Of a DNA stretch of 48,114 nt, positions 42,447 to 48,114 are shown piece after piece (position 1 is the stretch's first letter; each line of letters begins with the position of its first letter). A model generated the notes under the pieces. That model was not told the origin of the DNA. It made no database searches and was given only the letters and a program-made list of their open reading frames with translations. The translations under genes were made by a program, and so were the position numbers. The stretch spans positions 1 through 48,114 of the forward strand of contig CAMYOD010000013.1 in the NCBI GenBank assembly GCA_947259975.1. The letters are read 5' to 3'. This stretch comes from an uncultured Gammaproteobacteria bacterium. Its GTDB lineage: Bacteria > Pseudomonadota > Gammaproteobacteria > HyVt-429.

Positions 42447-44405
42447 ATGGCATCCACGGGCGACATACTCGGCACCGGCGTCTCGGCATTACTCGCGTAC
42501 CAGCGGGCGCTGTCGACCACCGGGCACAATATTGCCAACGTCAATACCGACGGCTTCAGCCGCCAGCGGGTCGATCTGGGTGCGCGCACGCCGCAGGTCG
42601 CCGGCGACGGTTTCATCGGCCAGGGCGTGAATGTCGCTACTGTCGAGCGCGTCTACAGCCAGTTCCTCACCGACCAGGTGCGCACCGCGAGCAGCGCCTT
42701 TCATCAGCTGGACACCCTGCAGCAACTCGCCGGCCGGGTCGACAATCTGTTGAGCGACAGCGCCGCCGGCTTGTTGCCCAGCATGCAGGATTTCTTCAAT
42801 GCCGTGCACGAGGTCGCCGACGACCCGGGTGCGATTCCGGCCCGTCAGGTGTTGTTGAGCGCGGCGGATTCGCTGGTGAGCCGGTTTCATTCCCTCGACC
42901 GGCAGCTGACCGATCTGCGCGGCGCGGTGAACTCGGACATCGGCACCACGGTCAACGAGATCAACGGCCTGGCGCAGGCCATTGCCGAGGCCAACCAGCA
43001 GATCGTCACCGCCCAGGGCGCCGCCGGCGGTCAACCGGCCAACGATCTGCTCGATCAACGGGACCAGTTGGTGGCGCGACTCGGTGAGCTGGTCTCCGTT
43101 AGTACCGTGCCCGCCGATGGCGGCGCGCTGAATGTGTTTGTCGGCAACGGCCAGGCCCTGGTCATCGGCAGTCAGGCACGCGCCCTGGAAGTCATAGCGA
43201 ATGATTTCGATCCCACCCGCCATGAGGTCGCCTTTGCGCACCCCAATGGTTCCGGTTCGATCTCCGATTTTCTCAACGGCGGCCGCCTCGGCGGCCTGCT
43301 CGAGTTTCGTGATGAGGTGCTGGACGCGGCGCAAAGCAATCTCGGCCTGGTGGCCTTCGGTGTCGCCGAGACCCTCAACGCGCAACATCGCCTGGGTCAG
43401 GACCTGAATGGCGATCTGGGCGGCGATCTGTTTACGAGCCCACAGCCCCTGGCCTTGGCCAATCGCAACAACACCACCGGCACCAACGTGGCGGTGTCCG
43501 TGAATGATGTGGGCGCCCTCAGCGACGACAGTTATCGCCTGCAGTTCGACGGTGTCAGCGCCTGGACCCTGCGCAATCTGAATACCGGCAATCTGGTGAC
43601 CCTTGCCGGCAGCGGCACGGATGCGGACCCGTTCATCGGCGACGGCCTGGCCATCAGTGTCCAGGCCCTGGGCGCGGGGGCCGGCGACAGCTACCGTTTC
43701 GACATTCAGCCGACCCGTAACGGTGCCCGCGACCTGGCGTTGGCGATCAGCGATCCGGCCAAGCTGGCGGTGGCCACGCCGATTCGCGGCACCGCGTCAC
43801 TCAGCAACCTGGGTAGCGGCAGTATCGGCGTGGACGGGGTCAGTAATGTGGCGTCCCTGCCGCTGTCGGGCAGCGGCGGCGATATCACCCTCACCTTCGA
43901 CGGCGCCATCCCCGGTTTCAGCGTCAGCGGCGGTCCCGGCGGCAGCCTCGCCTATGATCCGGCCAGCGAAGACGGTGGCAAGAGCTTTACCCTGGGCGCG
44001 CCCTTCGACGGCATCAGCTTCACCGTCGCCGGGCGCCCCGCGGACGGTGACAGCTTCGTCATCGGCGACAACGTCAACGGCGTCGGTGACAACCGCAACG
44101 GCTTGTTGCTGGCCGGTTTGCAGGGCCAGTTGTCACTCGGCAACGGCAGTGCCAGCTTCGAAGATGTCTACACACAGCTGGTGGCCGAGGTCGGCACCGT
44201 CACCCGCCGTGCCGAGGTCAACCGGGATGCGCAGGAGGGTCTGCTGCAGCTCTCCACCAATGCCCGCGACGGGGTTTCCGGCGTGAACCTGGATGAAGAG
44301 GCGGCCAATCTGGTGCGCTTCCAGCAGGCCTACCAGGCCGCGGCCCAGGTCATTAACGTGGCCGACCAGATGTTCGATGAACTGTTCGGTATCTTGCGGA
44401 GGTAA
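42447..44405 (+). CDS. flgK: Flagellar hook-filament junction protein FlgK (HAP1)
   Basis: First junction protein between hook and filament, exported with help from FlgN. The 652-aa protein begins with GTGVSALLAYQRALSTTGHNIANVNTDGFSRQRVDLGARTP. A long coiled D1 region has SRFHSLDRQLTDLRGAVNSD and NDLLDQRDQLVARLGELVSV. The middle is variable, and the C-terminus holds SGVNLDEEAANLVRFQQAYQAAAQVINVADQMFDELFGILRR. No clear Shine-Dalgarno precedes the ATG. flgL follows 3 bp later. Confidence 0.96.
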   Translation: MASTGDILGTGVSALLAYQRALSTTGHNIANVNTDGFSRQRVDLGARTPQVAGDGFIGQGVNVATVERVYSQFLTDQVRTASSAFHQLDTLQQLAGRVDNLLSDSAAGLLPSMQDFFNAVHEVADDPGAIPARQVLLSAADSLVSRFHSLDRQLTDLRGAVNSDIGTTVNEINGLAQAIAEANQQIVTAQGAAGGQPANDLLDQRDQLVARLGELVSVSTVPADGGALNVFVGNGQALVIGSQARALEVIANDFDPTRHEVAFAHPNGSGSISDFLNGGRLGGLLEFRDEVLDAAQSNLGLVAFGVAETLNAQHRLGQDLNGDLGGDLFTSPQPLALANRNNTTGTNVAVSVNDVGALSDDSYRLQFDGVSAWTLRNLNTGNLVTLAGSGTDADPFIGDGLAISVQALGAGAGDSYRFDIQPTRNGARDLALAISDPAKLAVATPIRGTASLSNLGSGSIGVDGVSNVASLPLSGSGGDITLTFDGAIPGFSVSGGPGGSLAYDPASEDGGKSFTLGAPFDGISFTVAGRPADGDSFVIGDNVNGVGDNRNGLLLAGLQGQLSLGNGSASFEDVYTQLVAEVGTVTRRAEVNRDAQEGLLQLSTNARDGVSGVNLDEEAANLVRFQQAYQAAAQVINVADQMFDELFGILRR

Positions 44406-44408
44406 GCC

Positions 44409-45605
44409 ATGCGCATCTCGACTTCACAATTGAATCGCATGGGCGTGAACGCCATGCTCGAGCAGCAGGCGCAGGCCTCCAGGACCCAGCTGCAACTGTC
44501 CACCGGCAAACGCATCCTCTCGCCGTCCGATGATCCGGCCGGCGCGGCGCGCATCCTCGAGCTCAAGCAGGCGATTTCCGCTCAGGGGCAGTACCAGGAC
44601 AATGCCACCACCCTCGAGGCGCGGCTGAATCGGGAAGAGGGCGCGCTCATCGGCGTCGGCAACCTGCTGCAGCGGGTGCGGGAACTGGCGATCCAGGGCA
44701 ACAACGACACCCAGAACGACACCACGCGCACGGCGATTGCCACCGAGGTGCGCCAGCGGTTGGATGAATTGCTGGCGCTCGCCAACACCCGCGATGTCAA
44801 CGGCGAATATCTGTTCGCCGGCTTCCAGCGTCGCACCCAGCCCTTCGCGACCACAACGGCCGGTTTCAGTTATGCCGGCGATCAGGGCCAGCGCTTCCTG
44901 CAGGTCGGACCCGAGCGCCAGGTGGCGGACGGGGATTCCGGTGCCGAGGTGTTCATGGCGGTGCGCAACGGCAACGGTACCTTCGCCGTCGCCGCCGCTG
45001 CCGGCAACAGCGGCAGCGGGGTGATCAGTCCCGGCACGGTGGTGGACCCCACCGCCTGGGTGCCGGACACCTATACCTTGAGTTTTGTTACCGGCAGCAC
45101 GTACGAAGTGCGCGACAGCGGTGGCGGCCTGGTTACCAGTGGCGGCTACACTGACGGCGCTGCGATTGCCTACAACGGTATCGAGATCGCCGTCAGCGGC
45201 ACGCCGGCGGCGGGGGACGAATTCACCGTCGCCGCCAGCAGCAACCAGGATATCTTCACCACCCTGCAGAATCTGGCCACGGCCCTGGAAGGACCCTCCC
45301 AGGGCGGGGCGGCATCCGCCGCGTTTCACAACGCGGTCAGCGGCGTGCTCGCGGACCTGGACGGCGCCGAGGCGAATATCAACGAAATTCGCACCCGCAT
45401 CGGTGCGCGCCTGAACGCCATCGAAGCCGAGATCGACAACAACGAGGCGGTCACCCTGCAGTTGAATACCTCCCTGTCCGAGCTCGAGGATGTGGATTTC
45501 GCCGAGGCGGTGAGCCGGCTGAACCTGCAACTCACGGCGCTGCAGGCCGCGCAGCAGACCTATATAAGAGTACAGGGCCTGTCCCTGTTCAATTTTCTGA
45601 CCTAG
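44409..45605 (+). CDS. flgL: Flagellar hook-filament junction protein FlgL (HAP3)
   Basis: Second junction protein, a flagellin-like subunit of 398 aa. N-terminal features are MRISTSQLNRMGVNAMLEQQAQASRTQLQLSTGKRILSPSDDPAGAARILELKQAI. The C-terminal helix has NTSLSELEDVDFAEAVSRLNLQLTALQAAQQTYIRVQGLSLFNFL. The middle contains flagellin-type repeat sequence (YTLSFVTGSTYEVRDSGGGLVTSG). The ATG follows GGAGG, which overlaps the flgK stop, so the pair is coupled. Confidence 0.96.
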   Translation: MRISTSQLNRMGVNAMLEQQAQASRTQLQLSTGKRILSPSDDPAGAARILELKQAISAQGQYQDNATTLEARLNREEGALIGVGNLLQRVRELAIQGNNDTQNDTTRTAIATEVRQRLDELLALANTRDVNGEYLFAGFQRRTQPFATTTAGFSYAGDQGQRFLQVGPERQVADGDSGAEVFMAVRNGNGTFAVAAAAGNSGSGVISPGTVVDPTAWVPDTYTLSFVTGSTYEVRDSGGGLVTSGGYTDGAAIAYNGIEIAVSGTPAAGDEFTVAASSNQDIFTTLQNLATALEGPSQGGAASAAFHNAVSGVLADLDGAEANINEIRTRIGARLNAIEAEIDNNEAVTLQLNTSLSELEDVDFAEAVSRLNLQLTALQAAQQTYIRVQGLSLFNFLT

Positions 45606-45687
45606 GGCGCGTCAACGCCCCGACGCCCGATCTTCCCGCAGTAGCTCCGCGGCCCGACGAACGGTCGCGGAATATCCCGAATAACCC

Positions 45688-45714
45688 TTAAGTTTCTCCC
45701 CCTATCACCGATAA
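45688..45714 (+). promoter_or_regulatory. Sigma28 promoter of the flagellin gene
   Basis: TTAAGTTT, 11 bp, ACCGATAA: the FliA consensus is TAAAGTTT-N11-GCCGATAA, so 7 of 8 bases match in each element with exact spacing. Transcription would start about 7-10 bp after 45714, leaving a leader of about 95 nt before the flagellin ATG. Confidence 0.85.
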
Positions 45715-45772
45715 CTTCCCCGGAAGCGGTAAATGTTTCGTGTTTGAGACATATCCGCTAAAGACAAACCTT

Positions 45773-45800
45773 CCCGCCGGGGCCATGTGATTCCGGCGGG
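45773..45800 (+). promoter_or_regulatory. Hairpin in the flagellin 5' leader
   Basis: CCCGCCGG (45773-45780) and CCGGCGGG (45793-45800) are perfect 8-bp arms around a 12-nt loop. The stem ends 4 nt before the AGGAGA ribosome site of the flagellin gene. A stable GC-rich stem here may protect the mRNA or tune initiation. There is no T-run, so it is not a terminator. Confidence 0.7.
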
Positions 45801-45817
45801 TGATAGGAGAAGAAGTT

Positions 45818-47575
45818 ATGGCTCAAGTAGTAAATACCAATGTTCTGTCGCTGAACTCGCAGCGGCAACTGAATCGTACGCAGTCGTCCATGCAGACCTC
45901 GCTCGAGCGTCTGTCTTCCGGTCTGCGTATCAACAGCGCCAAGGACGACGCCGCCGGTCTCGCGATCTCGGAGCGTTTCAGCACCCAGATCCGCGGCCTC
46001 AATCAGGCGGCCCGTAACGCCAACGACGGCATTTCCCTGTCGCAGACCGCGGAAGGGGATCTCGCGCAGATCACCAACAACCTGCAGCGTATTCGCGAAC
46101 TGGCCGTGCAGTCGGCCAACGCCACCAACAGTGCCAGTGACCGTGCCGCGTTGCAGGCGGAAGTCTCGGAACTGGTTGCGGAAATCGATCGTGTCGCGTC
46201 CACCAGTTCGTTCAACGGCGTGAAGCTGCTGGATGGTTCGTTTGCTTCCCAGCAGTTCCAGGTCGGTGCCAATGCCGGTGAGACCGTGAGCATTTCCAAC
46301 ATCAGCAGTGCACGTACGGCCAGTCTGGGTCAGACCACCGGTGCTACCGCGACACCGGGTACCGCAGTACAGGCCGGCTTTACGGCAGGTGACTTGACCG
46401 TGAACGGCAATGCCATCACCGCCGCCGCGGACGCGAAGGCGATTGCCGATGCGATCACCGCCTCGGATGTGAACCTGACCGCGACCGCGACCAATGCCCA
46501 GACGGCGATTGCCTTTGGTGATGTGGTCGGTACCCCCGGCGTTGCAGCCGTTGCATCGGTGTATACAGGCACCGTTGATGTACCAGGTTCGGGTTCACTG
46601 GATTACAGCGGAGTCAACAATCTTACATTTGATATCTCGGTAGATGGCGGCGCTTCCCAGGGCATTGACATCAATCAGAATAATGCTGATCAGGTTGCCC
46701 TGCTGGCCGAGATTAATGGTGAGCTCACAGGTGCCACGGCGAGTATTGCCGGCGGTAAGCTGGTTTTTACCAGTGACACTACGGGTGTTACGAGTGACAT
46801 CGCCATTAGTAATGTCGTGGCAAATGGTGCCGCAGTTGATTTCGTGACCGGTACTGAGACTACGGCGGGTGCCGATGCCACAGCTGCGGCCAACCCGAAC
46901 TACAGCCTGACGATTGATGGCGTGGCCGTTGACCTCTCAGGTGCCGTTGATGGTGGTGCTGACGTGACCATCACCTCTGCTGAAGTCTTCGCGGCGATCA
47001 ATTCGCTGGCGGGCTACACGGCAACAGACGGCGGCGCTGGATTGGTCAATATCACCAAGGATGATGGCAGTAACTTCACGCTGGCGGAGACGGGTACAGA
47101 CGCGGCGGGTGCTGAAGGTTTCGCCGCTACAGGCGCAACTTACCGCGGTACTGTAGACAGCATCATCGCAACCTCTGGTGACGTGGAAATTGCAGGTACT
47201 GATCCTACGACCGCAGGTTTGGTAGCCGAGACCGTGGTCGCTTCCGGTGCATTACAGGGCACTACGATTGCCGATACCGACATCTCTGATGTGTCCGGTG
47301 CGAATGCGGCGCTGCTCTCTGTGGATAGTGCGTTGAACACTATCAACAGCAGCCGGGCGTCACTCGGTGCGATCCAGAACCGCTTCGACTCCGTCGTCGC
47401 GAGTATCCAGATCACGTCCGAGAACCTGAGTGCGGCACGCAGCCGGATCCAGGACGCGGACTTCGCCGCGGAGACGGCCAACCTGACGCGGGCGCAGATT
47501 CTGCAGCAGGCGGGTATCGCGATGTTGTCCCAGGCCAACGTGATGCCGCAGTCGGCCCTGGCCCTGTTGCAGTAA
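45818..47575 (+). CDS. fliC: Flagellin (filament subunit)
   Basis: Main filament protein of 585 aa. I chose the ATG at 45818, with AGGAGA upstream and the canonical [24 protein letters not shown] opening; a GTG at 45800 would add six residues. The N-terminal D0/D1 region has [26 protein letters not shown] and [30 protein letters not shown]. The centre (about 170-490) is variable, with two flagellin hook-IN-like stretches. The C-terminal D1/D0 has [46 protein letters not shown]. The centre is richer in A and T than the ends. Confidence 0.97.
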   Translation: MAQVVNTNVLSLNSQRQLNRTQSSMQTSLERLSSGLRINSAKDDAAGLAISERFSTQIRGLNQAARNANDGISLSQTAEGDLAQITNNLQRIRELAVQSANATNSASDRAALQAEVSELVAEIDRVASTSSFNGVKLLDGSFASQQFQVGANAGETVSISNISSARTASLGQTTGATATPGTAVQAGFTAGDLTVNGNAITAAADAKAIADAITASDVNLTATATNAQTAIAFGDVVGTPGVAAVASVYTGTVDVPGSGSLDYSGVNNLTFDISVDGGASQGIDINQNNADQVALLAEINGELTGATASIAGGKLVFTSDTTGVTSDIAISNVVANGAAVDFVTGTETTAGADATAAANPNYSLTIDGVAVDLSGAVDGGADVTITSAEVFAAINSLAGYTATDGGAGLVNITKDDGSNFTLAETGTDAAGAEGFAATGATYRGTVDSIIATSGDVEIAGTDPTTAGLVAETVVASGALQGTTIADTDISDVSGANAALLSVDSALNTINSSRASLGAIQNRFDSVVASIQITSENLSAARSRIQDADFAAETANLTRAQILQQAGIAMLSQANVMPQSALALLQ

Positions 47576-47696
47576 GTCAGCGTCACGACACATGAGTAGT
47601 AGTAGATAAAAGTGAAACCTCCGGGATGGGGGTGGGGACCGCTCAACCATTGTTCCCCGCCTTCATCACGGAATTCACATCGACGAGGTAACCGTC
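47576..47696. other. fliC-flaG spacer
   Basis: About 120 bp. A GGTGGGGA / TCCCCGCC stem (with a G-U pair) and a 15-nt loop is possible near 47630-47662, but no T-run follows. GAGGT precedes the flaG ATG by 7 nt. I see no sigma28 match with correct spacing, so flaG may be read from the fliC promoter. Confidence 0.5.
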
Positions 47697-48095
47697 ATGA
47701 ATGACCTGAACAACCGAGTGACCAGCGTTACGGGGTCAGGTACGTCCGGACAGGTCAGGACGACTAAGACGAATGAATCGTCAGATGTCCGGCAGGATGT
47801 TTCCGGCAGCGGCAAGACCGCGCCGCAGGAAACGCAAACAGAAACGAAAGCGATCAAAGAGGTAACCGAATCCGTGAGCCAGGTACGAGACTACGTGCAA
47901 AGCTTCCGGCGCGATCTCGAGTTCAGCGTCGACGAGGACAGCGGTCGTACCGTGATCCGGGTGCTGGATTCGGAGACCCACGAGACGATCCGCCAGATCC
48001 CCGCCGAAGAGGTGCTGGAGATCGCCCGTGTGTTGAAGGCCTCGGCGGAAGCCGCCGCCCCCACCACCGGGTTGTTGGTGCACAGCGAAGCCTGA
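47697..48095 (+). CDS. flaG: FlaG family protein
   Basis: A 132-aa FlaG-like protein, a family linked to filament length control and usually encoded after flagellin. The first ~70 residues are polar and low-complexity. The conserved FlaG core follows: YVQSFRRDLEFSVDEDSGRTVIRVLDSETHETIRQIPAEEVLEIARVL. Start ATG at 47697 with GAGGT upstream. The remaining 19 bp of the window hold nothing readable; fliD would be expected next but is not seen. Confidence 0.92.
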   Translation: MNDLNNRVTSVTGSGTSGQVRTTKTNESSDVRQDVSGSGKTAPQETQTETKAIKEVTESVSQVRDYVQSFRRDLEFSVDEDSGRTVIRVLDSETHETIRQIPAEEVLEIARVLKASAEAAAPTTGLLVHSEA

Positions 48096-48114
48096 CCGGC
48101 ACGGGTCTTGCACT

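Noticed and set aside
1..48114. Mobile elements, defence islands, tRNA or rRNA genes
   Set aside because: I saw no transposase, integrase, terminal repeats, tRNA-like cloverleaf or rRNA sequence. Gene content is chromosomal core.

Overview
The window reads as a stretch of chromosome from a flagellated, probably type IV-piliated gammaproteobacterium. The evidence is the rpsU-yqeY-dnaG-rpoD block with a divergent tsaD, a pilT-pilU pair, metX-metW, MidA, DUF4124-type and YggT proteins, and a flgN-flgM-flgA / cheV / MCP / cheR / flgBCDEFGHIJKL / flagellin / flaG order with sigma54- and sigma28-type promoters. The DNA is GC-rich and gene-dense. I cannot fix the genus from sequence alone. I saw no IS element, prophage, CRISPR array, rRNA or tRNA.

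Region 1 (1-13.1 kb) is housekeeping. It holds the macromolecular synthesis cluster on the minus strand (rpoD, cut by the left edge; dnaG; yqeY; rpsU) and tsaD diverging from it. Next come plsY, folB-folK, a secreted DUF4124-glutaredoxin protein, a pteridine reductase-like SDR, midA, uppP, cca, a lipoprotein peptidase and an NDUFA9-like NAD(P)-binding protein. Folate/pterin functions cluster here (folB, folK, SDR).

Region 2 (13.1-26.3 kb) is mixed metabolism and envelope: a soluble lytic transglycosylase, a succinate-semialdehyde-type dehydrogenase, a bactofilin, pyrE, xth, an AmpG-like permease, metX-metW, a dynamin-like GTPase, YggT, proC and a YggS-type PLP protein. Slt and AmpG fit muropeptide release and recycling. 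A 16-unit heptamer repeat array with a small inverted arm fills the pyrE-xth intergenic space.

Region 3 (26.4-48.1 kb) is motility: pilT-pilU (twitching), then the flagellar cluster. The promoter signals suggest a staged hierarchy. Sigma54-like sites precede flgA/cheV (overlapping, divergent), the MCP gene and flgB. Sigma28-like sites precede flgM-flgN (two in tandem) and the flagellin gene. FlgM is the anti-sigma28 factor, so its tandem sigma28-type promoters imply feedback. The rod, hook, ring and junction genes flgB-flgL run without a break into fliC and flaG, and the window ends just after flaG.

I found no convincing undescribed multi-gene system. The items most worth a second look are the heptamer repeat array between pyrE and xth, the dense flagellar promoter architecture, the solitary dynamin-like GTPase, and the compositionally distinct centre of the flagellin gene.
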